Positions 19,512 to 28,618 of a DNA stretch of 64,000 nucleotides are shown here, piece after piece. Made by a program: the position numbers and the translations under genes. A model generated the notes under the pieces. The model had not been told where the DNA came from. It did not search any database and saw nothing but the letters and a program-made list of their open reading frames with translations. This DNA comes from Ancrocorticia sp. (GTDB lineage Bacteria > Actinomycetota > Actinomycetes > Actinomycetales > Actinomycetaceae). The stretch lies in assembly GCA_022648165.1 (NCBI GenBank), contig JALCLX010000002.1, forward strand, positions 247,706-311,705. The letters are read 5' to 3'. How positions within the stretch are numbered: the stretch's first letter is position 1; the number at the start of each line of letters is the position of its first letter.

Positions 19512-20708
19512 ATGACCGAGAACATCTTCACACGAATCCGCCAGTACGGGCTCTACCGCGAATCGGATCGCTGGGTGGGAGGCGTATGCGCGGGTCTCGC
19601 GCAACGTTTCAACCACGATAAAGCAGTAATCCGCGCTTTGCTGGCCGCTTCATTTGTGCTGACGGGAGCTGGTATGGTGGCGTATGCGGTTCTCTGGCTG
19701 CTTTTACCTGAGCGCCGCACGGGAGAATCGCTAGTGGAACGCCTCGCGCACGGCGACTTCGACATTCAGGTGTTGGCAGCCTTGGCCGTGCTTTCAATCT
19801 CCTGGGCGCGCGGCGACTTCTTCGCATTCGGATCAAGCTGGTTCACTTCCGCAGTGGCGTCGGTAGCACTCGTGGCCCTCATTGTGGTATTCATAGTGGG
19901 CCTGGTGCAACGTAGCTCAGTTCTGGCCGCCTCTATACCTCAAACCGCTCCACCAGCGTGGAATTCGCAACCGCGCTCCGCTGTGCCTGATGGCTCTCCG
20001 GCCTACAATCCGCCGGGAACCACACCATATGAGCCGCCTCTTCCTCCCTACCGGGCACCGGAACCACGAGTGAAACGCCCGGGGGGGCGCGCACTTGGCA
20101 TCGCCACTGGGATGCTCGCACTCGCCTTCGCTGTTGCAGTGGCCATGTTTGGTTCCCCCCTTATCAGCGGGCGCATCGCACTTGTGATACTTGGAAGCGC
20201 CACATTGAGTTCCGGGATAGTGATAGTGATCAACGCGTTGCGCGGATGGTCTTCAGGATCCCTCGGTTGGTTTGCGGCTCTCACGGCTATCGCTGCACTT
20301 ATCGTTGCACCATTCAGTGGCATAGGGATCATGCGTGGACCCATTGCCGACGAATACACGTGGCAGCCTGCGGCTTCAGACCTCTCAACGAAGTTCAGCG
20401 CCGGCGATCTCACTATTGACCTTTCTCACCTGCCCGATCAGGCGTACAGCAACGGCGTATCCGCAAGTCTCGGCGTCGGAGATCTGACCGTGGTGATTCC
20501 CGACGACGTCAATGTAGTCATCGATTACGAAGTGGGCGTGGGGTCACTCGAATCTACGATTCCCGGCGCAATCCGCAACCTGAATGGTTTCGTGGGTGAC
20601 GGTTCATTCCACCGCATCGCTGATTCGAACAAAGACACCCTCACTCTGGAGTTAGAACTCGGCGTCGGTTCACTCACCCTCGTTGATGCATCCTCACACG
20701 CATTCTGA
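19512..20708 (+). CDS. PspC-domain membrane protein with LiaF/toastrack-like C-terminal domain
   Basis: The track ORF starts at 19290, overlapping the divergent kinase; ATG 19512 gives the proper PspC start MTENIFTRIRQYGLYRESDRWVGGVCAGLAQRFNHDKAVIRALL, 398 aa. Order: PspC domain with TM helix (VLTGAGMVAYAVLWLLLPE), two TM helices at about 85-130, a Pro-rich linker, three further TM helices, then a beta-rich tail (SLGVGDLTVVIPDDVNVVIDYEVGVGSLESTIPG...LELGVGSLTLVD) of the LiaF/toastrack type. Such proteins regulate neighbouring kinases in envelope-stress sensing. Its position opposite the PspC kinase supports that role. Confidence 0.82.
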   Translation: MTENIFTRIRQYGLYRESDRWVGGVCAGLAQRFNHDKAVIRALLAASFVLTGAGMVAYAVLWLLLPERRTGESLVERLAHGDFDIQVLAALAVLSISWARGDFFAFGSSWFTSAVASVALVALIVVFIVGLVQRSSVLAASIPQTAPPAWNSQPRSAVPDGSPAYNPPGTTPYEPPLPPYRAPEPRVKRPGGRALGIATGMLALAFAVAVAMFGSPLISGRIALVILGSATLSSGIVIVINALRGWSSGSLGWFAALTAIAALIVAPFSGIGIMRGPIADEYTWQPAASDLSTKFSAGDLTIDLSHLPDQAYSNGVSASLGVGDLTVVIPDDVNVVIDYEVGVGSLESTIPGAIRNLNGFVGDGSFHRIADSNKDTLTLELELGVGSLTLVDASSHAF

Positions 20709-20733
20709 AACTACCTCACTTAGGGAGTAAAAC

Positions 20734-21081
20734 ATGAACCAAACAGAGCCGATCGGGCCGCAGCACGAAAATTCCACAGAACCCGACGTTTCAGCCACGG
20801 AGCGAGTCACGATGCCGCAATCTGCCCCGCTGCCTCCACGGAGTGCCACCTCTCCCCAGGTAGGCCCCGAGGGCGCGCAGTCCGGCGCTGCACAAGAAGT
20901 CTCTCACGCACCGCGCGTCGGCACTGCGCTGTGGGGGCTCGTGCTCACGCTCATGGGGATCACCATCATCGCGATGGGGCTCAAATTTACCGTCAACATA
21001 ACCTGGATAGTGGCCGGGGGCCTCGCACTGATCGGCCTAGTGTTCCTCGCATTCTCTTTGCGATCACCTCACCGGCAATGA
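20734..21081 (+). CDS. small membrane protein, two TM helices
   Basis: A 115 aa protein, start ATG 20734 with TTAGGGAGT upstream. A disordered Pro/Ala/Thr-rich N-terminal 65 residues is followed by two predicted TM helices (ALWGLVLTLMGITIIAMGLKF and ITWIVAGGLALIGLVFLAFSL). No recognised domain. It lies 25 nt after the PspC/LiaF-like gene and probably shares its transcript, so it may belong to the same envelope-stress module. Confidence 0.72.
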   Translation: MNQTEPIGPQHENSTEPDVSATERVTMPQSAPLPPRSATSPQVGPEGAQSGAAQEVSHAPRVGTALWGLVLTLMGITIIAMGLKFTVNITWIVAGGLALIGLVFLAFSLRSPHRQ

Positions 21082-21097
21082 TCCAGCGCGTGGCTTC

Positions 21098-21637
21098 TCA
21101 GCTGTGGGACGGTGGCGCGTCCGAAAAGCGCCCCACATCCACGCCCTCCAATTGGAGGAGCGCCACCTTGCGCCCCAATCCTCCGGCGTATCCCGTCAGC
21201 TTCCCGTGCGTACCAACAACGCGGTGGCACGGCACGATAATCGGCAACGGATTTCTCCCTACCGCGCCACCAATCGCCTGAGCGGCCATGCGTTCCTTGC
21301 CGAGCACGTGCGCCACCTCAGCGGCAATACTCCCGTAACTGCGCGTAGTGCCATACGGGATCTGCCGCAGCGCCTGCCACACGCACTGCTGAAATTCCGT
21401 GCCCTCCGGTTGCAGTGGCACATCCTGAATTCGTGGGCGATCCCCCGCAAAGTAGGCACGTAACCACTCAATCGCCGTTCGCGTCACGGCATCTGGCGCA
21501 ACGCAACTCTCCATGGCGCCTGGTCCGGCGGCGCCGTCGAACGCAATGCTCGTGAGAGCATCCCCATTGGACGTCAACACCACGCTTCCTACTGAGGATG
21601 CCACAGCAGTCCGAACGACGGCTCCATTAGGTATCAC
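21098..21637 (-). CDS. ogt: methylated-DNA--[protein]-cysteine S-methyltransferase
   Basis: A 179 aa suicide DNA-repair protein that accepts alkyl groups from O6-alkylguanine. Start GTG 21637. The acceptor motif PIIVPCHRVVGTHGKLTGYAGGLGRK contains C137; the helix-turn-helix RQIPYGTTRSYGSIAAEVAH with the Arg finger (AIGGAVGRNP) is intact. It lacks an N-terminal Ada domain, so it is the Ogt form. It follows the phosphoribosyltransferase gene by only 4 nt on the same strand and is convergent with the small membrane protein. Confidence 0.93.
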   Translation of the reverse strand: MIPNGAVVRTAVASSVGSVVLTSNGDALTSIAFDGAAGPGAMESCVAPDAVTRTAIEWLRAYFAGDRPRIQDVPLQPEGTEFQQCVWQALRQIPYGTTRSYGSIAAEVAHVLGKERMAAQAIGGAVGRNPLPIIVPCHRVVGTHGKLTGYAGGLGRKVALLQLEGVDVGRFSDAPPSHS

Positions 21638-21641
21638 AGCC

Positions 21642-22133
21642 CTAATTGTCCTTGTTCTTCGAACCCGTCACCGGCGGCTGCGACGACCAAGGAAATGCGA
21701 TCCACTGATCCGTGTGTTTCCACACGTAATCAGCATCGACCACCGAACTGGACTTCTGGTACAGAACGGCCACCTTGATACTGTCCGTGTACTCTGCGCA
21801 GATGCCCTTGACGAACTGGAGTGTGCGGCCGGAATCTGCCACATCATCCACAATCAACACGCGTTTGTCCTGCAGGCCCTTGAGCTCAGGGACCGGATCC
21901 ACCAATCGCGGATCCAACAGAGTTGTTCCGATACCCGTGTAAAACTCCACGTTCAGCACCAGGAGCGACTTATGATCCAGTGCATACGCAATCGCACCAG
22001 CCGGTATCAGGCCTCCGCGCGCCACACACACTACAATTGCGGGTTCATAACCTGATTCCCACACCGTGCGCGCCAGATCGCGCGCAGCCTCTCCAAATTG
22101 CTCCCATGTCAACACTTCACGCGCGTCACTCAT
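21642..22133 (-). CDS. type I phosphoribosyltransferase (Gpt/xanthine-guanine-like)
   Basis: The track start at 22202 adds a non-conserved 23 aa; ATG 22133 (MSDAREVLTWEQFGEAARDLARTVWESGYEPAIVVCVARGGL) is the likely start, 163 aa. The PRPP-binding loop is KRVLIVDDVADSGRTLQFVKG, with CVARGGLIPAGAIAYAL as the pyrophosphate loop. DYVWKHTDQWIAFPW resembles the aromatic C-terminal hood of xanthine/guanine phosphoribosyltransferases, so purine salvage is probable, but the exact base is not determined. Divergent from the S9 peptidase, 107 nt apart. Confidence 0.85.
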   Translation of the reverse strand: MSDAREVLTWEQFGEAARDLARTVWESGYEPAIVVCVARGGLIPAGAIAYALDHKSLLVLNVEFYTGIGTTLLDPRLVDPVPELKGLQDKRVLIVDDVADSGRTLQFVKGICAEYTDSIKVAVLYQKSSSVVDADYVWKHTDQWIAFPWSSQPPVTGSKNKDN

Positions 22134-22240
22134 ACGGGAATTCTGGCAGTTCACACACGACACGTCCAATTCATGTTCGCGATCCGGCGTGTACCTGCCC
22201 ACAATACGGATCGTGGCTCCGCCCGCGGTATCGTGAAGTC

Positions 22241-24409
22241 ATGGCACGTACGCTCTTCTCCGACATTCCCTCTTTTGTTCGCGCACCCCGCATCACAGGG
22301 CTCACTGCATCGCGTTCTGGCTTGGTGATCGCCACACGCCGAATGATCAATGACGCGGGGACCGCCTTCATCGACCAACTGTTCGAGGTGACACCCGATC
22401 GCGCACGTCAACTCACGTGGGGAGACAAATCGGCCTCACTGCTCGGTATCGGCGAGCGCGGCGAACTCTATTTCACTCGCGAAGATCCCGGCGAGAAAGA
22501 GAGGGGCAGCGCGATTTGGATGCTGCCGCCCACGGGCGAGGCGCGCGAAATCTTCCGCTACAAGGCTGGAATCGTTGCGCTTCAGGCGACTCGGGCAAAC
22601 CTACTGCTCACGCTTGCTGTTCTGCCGGGCGCCGCAGACGCCGCTGACGGTTCGGCGGCGCCTAGCGCTACAGAGCGCCTCCTGGGTGCCTCACATACGC
22701 TCGCCACCAAGCGTGCGGCTGCGAAAACATCCGCTGTGCTTCACTCTATTTACCCCATCCGTTCGTGGGATCATGATCTTGGCCCCGGCGAAAATCGGCT
22801 GTTCGTATCGCCGCTTCCTTCGCTCTATTGCGATCCAGGATTAGAGCCATACTCTCCGTCCGAAGGGCCCAGCTCTTCGAACGCAGACCCCTTCCACGCA
22901 GCCAAAGAAGCACCCCTTCACTCAGGCGCAGAAGAAGAGGAAGACGACGGCGGTGAGTATACGCTGCCGCCCACCGAACTCTCCCTCACAGAGGTACCGC
23001 TTCCGCCCGCTCCCGAAGGAGTAGACGAGTGGAGCCTCGCATATGCAATCCCACTGCCCATTGGTACCCACGCGTTCGCCGTTATGACGGGCCGAACTAC
23101 GATCGATAGTTTCAACCAAGTGTGGCTCGTCGACCTGACAGGTGCTCAACCGCCACGCTTCGTCGCCGCCGATCCGAAAGCAGATTACGACGTCGCAGGC
23201 GTGAGCTTCGACAGCACGTGGGCGTTACTTGCACGCAATCTTCCCCCGTTGCCGGGACAAACGGTGGACGTCGAATACCAGAGCTTTTCCATCGCAACAG
23301 GTGCCACCACGCGCGTCGCCTCTCACGTGTGGGGCAAACCCGTTATCGCTCCCGACGGCGCCATCTACCTCACTGCCGATCGCCGAGGCCGCGGAGGCGT
23401 ATTCCGGCTCAGTACCAGTGGCGAGCCCGTTCTTTTAACTCCCGACGATGAATACACCTACAACAACCTCGCATGGGCCGGTGATCATCTCGTGGCCCTG
23501 CGTTCCAGCATCGCAGAGCCACCCGCCGTCGTCGTCATCGATCCCGTCACGGGTGAGGTGGCACGCGGGCCGGAACTCACGCCGGAACTTGAGCTCCCCG
23601 GGGAACTCACGGAGATCGGCGCAACCGCCAAAGATGGAACGCCGATACGCGCGTGGCTCGCAGTACCCGACGGCGAAGGGCCACATCCACTCGTCGTGTT
23701 TGCTCACGGTGGCCCATGGGGCGCGTGGAACGATTGGACGTGGCGCTGGAATCCCTGGGTGTTCGTCGCTCACGGTTACGCGGTACTGCTTCCGGATCCG
23801 GGTATCTCTACCGGATATGGGCACCACATGATCTCACGTGGGCACGACGCCATTGGAGATGAACCATTCACCGACATTATGGCGCTGGCCGATGCTGCAG
23901 TGGCCCGCCCCGATATCAACCAAGACCATCAGGCTTTTGCCGGAGGATCCTACGGAGGCTATATGGCGAACTGGGTTGCCGGGCACACGGGCACCCGCTT
24001 CGCTTGTATCGTCACGCATGCTGGCCTGTGGAATGTAGGCGCAATGTCCACTACCACAGACAACGGCAGCTGGTACCGCTGGATGATGGGAAGCAATCCC
24101 GCCATAGGGCACGGACTTTCGCAGGCGGAAATGTGGTCGCCGCATCTGTTCGCAAAGAAAATCGCCGTGCCGATGCTGGTCATCCACGGAGATAAGGACT
24201 ACCGGGTTCCATTTGGGCAGGCTCTTGAATTATGGGCAGACCTGCAGCGGCTCAGCCCGCAACTCGGCCACCAGTTCTTGTACTTCCCCGACGAAGGGCA
24301 TTGGATCCTCAAGCCCGCGAATGCCGAAATCTGGTATGAAACGTTCGTCGCCTTCCTCGATGAACACGTGCGTGGAAAGAAGTTCAAGCGCGCCGACCTT
24401 CTAGGATAA
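22241..24409 (+). CDS. prolyl oligopeptidase family (S9) serine peptidase
   Basis: The track ORF starts at 21923, antisense to the phosphoribosyltransferase; ATG 22241 (MARTLFSDIPSFVRAPRITGLTASRSG) is the realistic start, 722 aa. An N-terminal beta-propeller of about 420 aa contains a long acidic, Ser/Pro-rich insertion (GAEEEEDDGGEY). The C-terminal alpha/beta hydrolase carries nucleophile S570 (GGSYGGYMANW), D653 (HGDKDYRVP) and H687 (DEGHWIL). It has no signal peptide, so it is cytosolic, probably degrading oligopeptides as an acylaminoacyl- or dipeptidyl-peptidase type. Confidence 0.9.
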   Translation: MARTLFSDIPSFVRAPRITGLTASRSGLVIATRRMINDAGTAFIDQLFEVTPDRARQLTWGDKSASLLGIGERGELYFTREDPGEKERGSAIWMLPPTGEAREIFRYKAGIVALQATRANLLLTLAVLPGAADAADGSAAPSATERLLGASHTLATKRAAAKTSAVLHSIYPIRSWDHDLGPGENRLFVSPLPSLYCDPGLEPYSPSEGPSSSNADPFHAAKEAPLHSGAEEEEDDGGEYTLPPTELSLTEVPLPPAPEGVDEWSLAYAIPLPIGTHAFAVMTGRTTIDSFNQVWLVDLTGAQPPRFVAADPKADYDVAGVSFDSTWALLARNLPPLPGQTVDVEYQSFSIATGATTRVASHVWGKPVIAPDGAIYLTADRRGRGGVFRLSTSGEPVLLTPDDEYTYNNLAWAGDHLVALRSSIAEPPAVVVIDPVTGEVARGPELTPELELPGELTEIGATAKDGTPIRAWLAVPDGEGPHPLVVFAHGGPWGAWNDWTWRWNPWVFVAHGYAVLLPDPGISTGYGHHMISRGHDAIGDEPFTDIMALADAAVARPDINQDHQAFAGGSYGGYMANWVAGHTGTRFACIVTHAGLWNVGAMSTTTDNGSWYRWMMGSNPAIGHGLSQAEMWSPHLFAKKIAVPMLVIHGDKDYRVPFGQALELWADLQRLSPQLGHQFLYFPDEGHWILKPANAEIWYETFVAFLDEHVRGKKFKRADLLG

Positions 24410-24526
24410 GGGGGAACGTGCACAGGTCCTCAGCTTCGAACTACAAGCGGGCCGGATGGTTGTATATGCTGCTGCCGCCTGGCAGTATGGCCTGCACCGC
24501 ACGCGCGGATTGATCAGGAGGACATC

Positions 24527-25885
24527 ATGGCATCACAACCACCAGCACGTGATAGTCAGCCCACACCCAATTCCCCGTCCTCGCCCAGTCCAGCAGAGCC
24601 GAACACGGGCGAAGCTCGCAGAACAACAGTACCCGGGGTCGTTCCGTTGGACGATGCGGCGTCGTCGAAACAACGGCACATTACCTACGCTGGCGTACCG
24701 GCGGGTCTTGCCAAATACGGGCTAGGTGCCTGGTATCTGATCGGGATCGGGCTGGTGGTCGCGTTCGTGGTCTTCGCTACTGCCCACATCCAAATGGTCT
24801 TTACTGCCGTGTTTGTGGCACTCGTGATCACGTCCCTGCTTTCCCCGATGGTGGGCTGGCTTTCTCGCAGAATGCCGCGCGCCGCCGCGACCGCAATATC
24901 TCTGGTTGCTACGTTCATCTTCTTCGGCGGGCTGCTGTTCTACATTGGATACTCTGTATCTACCGAATGGAATGACCTCTCTGCCAAGTTCTCCCACGGC
25001 CTCGATCAGATCTTCGACTTTGTGAGCAAAACGCCCTTCGGCGGCAGTTTCGAAAACAAGGAGCTCAACGAAGACCTTCAAGATGTCATGGCCACCGTTA
25101 TGAAGTGGATCCAAGACAATGCCGGGAGCCTTGCCACCCAGGCGATGAGCTCCGCATCCACTATGGCGCTTTTTTTCACAATGTTCGCGCTGGCCATATT
25201 TGTTGCGATCTTCTTTCTCACATCTGGCAAAAAAATGTGGCTGTGGTTCATCAATTTGGTACCCGCAAAGAACCGTATCAACCTCCACCGCAGCGCCATT
25301 GCAGGATGGGCCACATTCTCCGGATACGCGCGTGGCACGATCATCATCTCCGTCACTGACGGGGTGCTGGCCGGAATTCTTCTGATCATTCTTGGTATTC
25401 CCTTAGCTGCGCCACTGGCCGTGCTAGTGATGATCGGCGCAGTTATTCCGCTGGTTGGTGCGCCTGCCGCGATGATCATCGCTATGATCGTGGCACTTGC
25501 AGCCGATGGCCTGGCAAAGGCCGCCTTCGTTGGAATCGGGATTGCACTGATCGGCCAGTTCGAAGGGCACATCCTCCAGCCCCTGGTCATGGGCCGGAAG
25601 GTCTCCCTGCATCCAGTTGTAGTAGCCATTGGCGTCGCTGCGGGTACCTTCCTTGCCGGACTGCTAGGTGCAATCATTGCCATCCCGCTGATTGCAGTGA
25701 TTTGGGAAGTTCACAACGTGCTGCGCCATCCGGATCCACCGTTCACGCTTGAACAACTGGACGCCATCGAACGCGTAGAACTACAGCGCGAACGTGAAGA
25801 GGCGGCGCAGGCGGCTACAGTGCGCGAAAAGGCGAAACGCGCCCGAAAAAAGACTGAAACGCGAGCGAAGAAGAGACTGAACTGA
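24527..25885 (+). CDS. AI-2E/PerM-family membrane transporter
   Basis: A 452 aa membrane protein; AGGAGGACATC precedes ATG 24527. After an 80 aa disordered N-terminus come about eight TM helices, starting YLIGIGLVVAFVVFATAHIQMVFTAVFVALVITSLL, with the family's central loop and the VTDGVLAGILLIILGIPLAAPLAVLVMIGAVIPLVGAPAAMIIAMIVAL segment near the C-terminus, followed by FEGHILQPLVMGRKVSLHP. It ends in a basic coiled tail (EREEAAQAATVREKAKRARKKTETRAKKRLN). Family members export AI-2, ions or small organics; the substrate here is unknown. Confidence 0.85.
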   Translation: MASQPPARDSQPTPNSPSSPSPAEPNTGEARRTTVPGVVPLDDAASSKQRHITYAGVPAGLAKYGLGAWYLIGIGLVVAFVVFATAHIQMVFTAVFVALVITSLLSPMVGWLSRRMPRAAATAISLVATFIFFGGLLFYIGYSVSTEWNDLSAKFSHGLDQIFDFVSKTPFGGSFENKELNEDLQDVMATVMKWIQDNAGSLATQAMSSASTMALFFTMFALAIFVAIFFLTSGKKMWLWFINLVPAKNRINLHRSAIAGWATFSGYARGTIIISVTDGVLAGILLIILGIPLAAPLAVLVMIGAVIPLVGAPAAMIIAMIVALAADGLAKAAFVGIGIALIGQFEGHILQPLVMGRKVSLHPVVVAIGVAAGTFLAGLLGAIIAIPLIAVIWEVHNVLRHPDPPFTLEQLDAIERVELQREREEAAQAATVREKAKRARKKTETRAKKRLN

Positions 25886-25899
25886 GCAACATTCCCGAT

Positions 25900-25971
25900 G
25901 CTTTTTCTAGCTTAAAGTGGGGCCAGGTGGCAGCCCTTCCTATGCTTTTGCATGTTTCAGCTAGAAAAAGC
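25900..25971. repeat. palindromic intergenic element, copy A
   Basis: Arms GCTTTTTCTAGCTTAAAG and GTTTCAGCTAGAAAAAGC form an 18 bp inverted repeat with two mismatches enclosing about 36 bp. The right half (TTTTGCATGTTTCAGCTAG) matches copies B, C and D. It lies 14 nt after the AI-2E gene stop, and could act as its terminator as well. Confidence 0.75.
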
Positions 25972-26084
25972 CACTGCTTGCGGATCCGCATACCGTAGCC
26001 ACAATCGAATGTATGCCGCACGCTCCGATTCCAAGGAGAGATTCAGTTTCAGATGCGAGGCTGAACCTACCCGGGAAATCTTCT

Positions 26085-26372
26085 ATGGAGGCGCCACTCG
26101 AAATGCAGCTGACTGACGAGCCGACTGAAGAAGAGATCACCGCCGCAATCGAGGCCTTCGATCGCCATGCCGCCTACAGGCTGCTGGACGCGGACGGGCA
26201 CTCAGAGCGCTGCCAATGCCGTTGCGGGAAGAAGTTTCGTTCGGCAAAGGCGCATAAGCGGCACATTGTAAAACTCGCGCTCGAAGCAGCACACCGCGCG
26301 GCACGCGACACCACGGCCGCACACGACACCGCAGAGGGCGGGCCTACATCTCTAGCCGCCCACTCGCACTAG
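26085..26372 (+). CDS. small protein with Cys/His zinc-finger-like motif
   Basis: The track ORF starts at 26013. I place the start at ATG 26085 (MEAPLEMQLTDEPTEEE), with GGGAA upstream; ATG 26103, behind GGAGG, is equally possible. 95 aa. The core EEEITAAIEAFDRHAAYRLLDADGHSERCQCRCGKKFRSAKAHKRHIVKLALEAA contains C-X1-C-X1-C and a H-X3-H pair (HKRH), resembling a C2H2-type metal site. The acidic N-terminus and histidine tail are low complexity. No recognised family; a small DNA- or RNA-binding role is a guess. It may share a promoter region with the repeat element just upstream. Confidence 0.5.
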   Translation: MEAPLEMQLTDEPTEEEITAAIEAFDRHAAYRLLDADGHSERCQCRCGKKFRSAKAHKRHIVKLALEAAHRAARDTTAAHDTAEGGPTSLAAHSH

Positions 26373-26418
26373 CCTCTCCACGCATCAATCGGTGAGGGCA
26401 GAACGATCCCCGCAGATC

Positions 26419-26451
26419 GCTAAAACACTGCTAAAACATTGCTAAAACGAT
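26419..26451. repeat. three tandem 11 bp units next to tRNA-Thr
   Basis: GCTAAAACACT, GCTAAAACATT and GCTAAAACGAT in direct repetition, one helical turn apart, 36 nt beyond the tRNA 3' end. The flanks GATCGC and CGATCGC make a loosely symmetric block. Could be a protein-binding array or terminator-associated sequence; no function established. Confidence 0.6.
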
Positions 26452-26486
26452 CGCCCTGCAGGCCGCCACATTGCGCTTTCCCCTAG

Positions 26487-26559
26487 AGCCGACTAAGGGA
26501 CTCGAACCCTTGACCTGCTGTTTACAAGACAGCTGCTCTACCAACTGAGCTAAGTCGGC
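26487..26559 (-). tRNA. tRNA-Thr (anticodon TGT)
   Basis: The reverse complement begins GCCGACTTAGCTCAGTTGG and ends AGTCGGC plus a T discriminator; the 7 bp acceptor stem is perfect. The anticodon arm GCTGT-CTTGTAA-ACAGC gives TGT (Thr), the T arm contains GGTTCGAGTCC, and the D arm AGCTCAGTTGGTAGAGC. 73 nt, no encoded CCA. It lies 120 nt downstream of the kinase gene on the same strand. Confidence 0.95.
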
Positions 26560-26679
26560 ACATTGGCTATGCGGCCAACCACTCAATCTTGCCAGAGTCC
26601 ACGCCGTGACACCAAACTGGAGGCACTATCGGCTCTCCGCTGTCGCCCCGCATGTAGGTTCCGCACGTCTTGGGAGCTG

Positions 26680-28320
26680 CTAGAACTGCTCCATAAAGAA
26701 CGGGGTGCCTGCCAATGGCATCCAATCCACACCTGCTGGGTAAAGCAAAAACACCACGAATAGCAGCGCGACGACGACGGCGCCCAGCAGAACGGACCAA
26801 AACGCCCGGTATCCCCGAGTTGGCGCCAGAACGGCGAAAATCCGCCGTGCGCCTTCTTTCCCCTTTGCGTTTCCTGATAACCAGGAAACTACTACCGTCA
26901 CTGCGGCACCAGAAAGCACTATCAACCTGGCATCTGCGAGCCGCAACAGTGTTGCAGCCCACATGAGTGCCACGCCAAAAAACAACCCAAAAAGCACGTT
27001 CAGTACAGTATTTATGGCGCCCCACATCGCATTTCCGGGTAAACGGAACGCAACGCCCACGTGTTCTCTTTTATAGCGTCCGCCGTGCGCGATGCGCCGA
27101 TCGCGCAACCCGATGCTTGCCGCCCCTACAGTGGCGGCAAGCCAGAACATTGCGGCGTAAACGAAGCCCACGACAATTGGCCAATGCGCGGCAGCTACAA
27201 TAACCGCGGCTCCGATCAGAGCCACAGCAGCCCTCGCCGACCGAGCGGGCCGCGCCCACGCCGGTAGCTCCTGTGGCGGCTGCGGCATCGCTGGGGGAAA
27301 CACCTGGGATCCGAAACCATAGTCATAGGGCTGCCCAAACCCGCTTGCCGGATACGCCGCCGTAGGCGCGGGCGCCACCTGTGTAGGGACGCTCGTCACC
27401 TCGGTCGGCGCCGCCGCCAACTGTTCTTCGTCCGTATCCGAATCCACACCTGTTTCTGCCTGTGGCTGTGGTGGAGTCACCACTTGCGTGGCTGCTTCCT
27501 GCGCTCCACACATCGACGCTCTTGAAGTGACATCGTTCGGAGCCTGCAGTACTTCCACGAGTTGATCAAATGTGGAGCGATGCGCCACCTCGGGCGTTAG
27601 TGCGCGCTCGAACGCCTCCGCTACGCGTGGTGCCAAACCTGAAAGATCGGGCTTGCCATCAATCACACGCCGCATAATTTGCGGCGCAGATCCTGCTCCA
27701 AACGGGTGCCGCCCGGTAGCCGCATACGCCATAACTGCCGCCAGTGCCCACCAGTCCGCCTGCTCATCTGGGGCGGCTCCTGCCAAGACTTTCGGATCGC
27801 AGTATCCCGGAGTATGAGTGACCGAACCGGGGGTGGTGAGGCGGACGTCGTCGTCGAACTGTGCCACACCGAAATCAATTAACACTGGCCCATGTGGGCT
27901 CATCATCACGTTGGATGGCTTGATGTCGCGATGTACAACGCCCACCGAATGAATTGACTGCACCGCGGTGCGCAGCTGGTGCGCCAGTTCCACCAGTTCG
28001 GTTCCTACATAGACGCCGTTGTCTGCGACGTCCTTTTCCAACGTAGGGCCTTCGATGAGTTCGGTGACGATGAACGCCTCGTCCTCGTCCGTTTCGGCAT
28101 CCAGGACCTCCGCTACGTATGGCCCCTTCACGCGCTGGAGCATCCGCACTTCGCGTTTGAGCCGCTCGCGTCCGCGGGCGTCCATCGTGACAGCCGGGTG
28201 GAGAAGCTTGAGGGCCACCCGCTGCCCATCACCTGATTCAGCCTCATAAACGGTAGACATTCCGCCCATTCCGATCCTTTTGATCAGGCGGTACCCACCG
28301 ATTTCGCTTCGTTCGTGCAC
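26680..28320 (-). CDS. membrane-anchored Ser/Thr protein kinase
   Basis: A 546 aa Hanks-type kinase from GTG 28320. N-terminal kinase domain of about 270 aa: Gly-rich loop RIGMGGMSTVYEAES, VALKLL (Lys), catalytic loop VHRDIKPSNVMM, DFG in LIDFGVAQ, and APE-like FGAG/WALAAVMAYAATGRHPFG. A Pro/Thr-rich linker (about 270-350) leads into four TM helices that occupy the C-terminal third (VALIGAAVIVAAAHWPIVVGFVYAAMFWL and others), instead of extracellular PASTA repeats. The output domain is thus membrane-embedded. Substrates unknown. Similar kinases with multi-TM tails occur in actinobacteria. Confidence 0.88.
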   Translation of the reverse strand: MHERSEIGGYRLIKRIGMGGMSTVYEAESGDGQRVALKLLHPAVTMDARGRERLKREVRMLQRVKGPYVAEVLDAETDEDEAFIVTELIEGPTLEKDVADNGVYVGTELVELAHQLRTAVQSIHSVGVVHRDIKPSNVMMSPHGPVLIDFGVAQFDDDVRLTTPGSVTHTPGYCDPKVLAGAAPDEQADWWALAAVMAYAATGRHPFGAGSAPQIMRRVIDGKPDLSGLAPRVAEAFERALTPEVAHRSTFDQLVEVLQAPNDVTSRASMCGAQEAATQVVTPPQPQAETGVDSDTDEEQLAAAPTEVTSVPTQVAPAPTAAYPASGFGQPYDYGFGSQVFPPAMPQPPQELPAWARPARSARAAVALIGAAVIVAAAHWPIVVGFVYAAMFWLAATVGAASIGLRDRRIAHGGRYKREHVGVAFRLPGNAMWGAINTVLNVLFGLFFGVALMWAATLLRLADARLIVLSGAAVTVVVSWLSGNAKGKEGARRIFAVLAPTRGYRAFWSVLLGAVVVALLFVVFLLYPAGVDWMPLAGTPFFMEQF

Positions 28321-28618
28321 ACGACAACGCTACCCGGTTTCCGCTTGCTCCGGGCTGCGGGCGGCACCCGTACTGGCGCCGCCATGCCGGGCGCTGGCCA
28401 TGCCGGGCGCTGGCGGCCTTTGCCAAAAAAGAGAAGCCTACTCTAACGTGACTCACGCCACCGCACTGCACGTTACTGAAAAGAATGACATTCTATGGCT
28501 GGTCATGTCACAATTGAGGAGGTTCATCGACGATGAGCCGTGTCAGAGTTGACACAAACTCGGCACCTTTCACTCGGATCGTCCGGCACGTACCTGCCGG
28601 TGAAGGGACCATATTAAT
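28321..28618. other. intergenic region between kinase and UgpC-like gene
   Basis: Nothing gene-like is seen. A short direct repeat (CCATGCCGGGCGCTGG twice at about 28381-28412) lies near the kinase start. TTGACA at about 28549 could be a -35 for the downstream gene, but no matching -10 is evident at 16-18 nt. Confidence 0.5.

Noticed and set aside
21923-22240. N-terminal 106 codons of the S9 peptidase ORF
   Set aside because: They run antisense through the phosphoribosyltransferase gene and show no family similarity.
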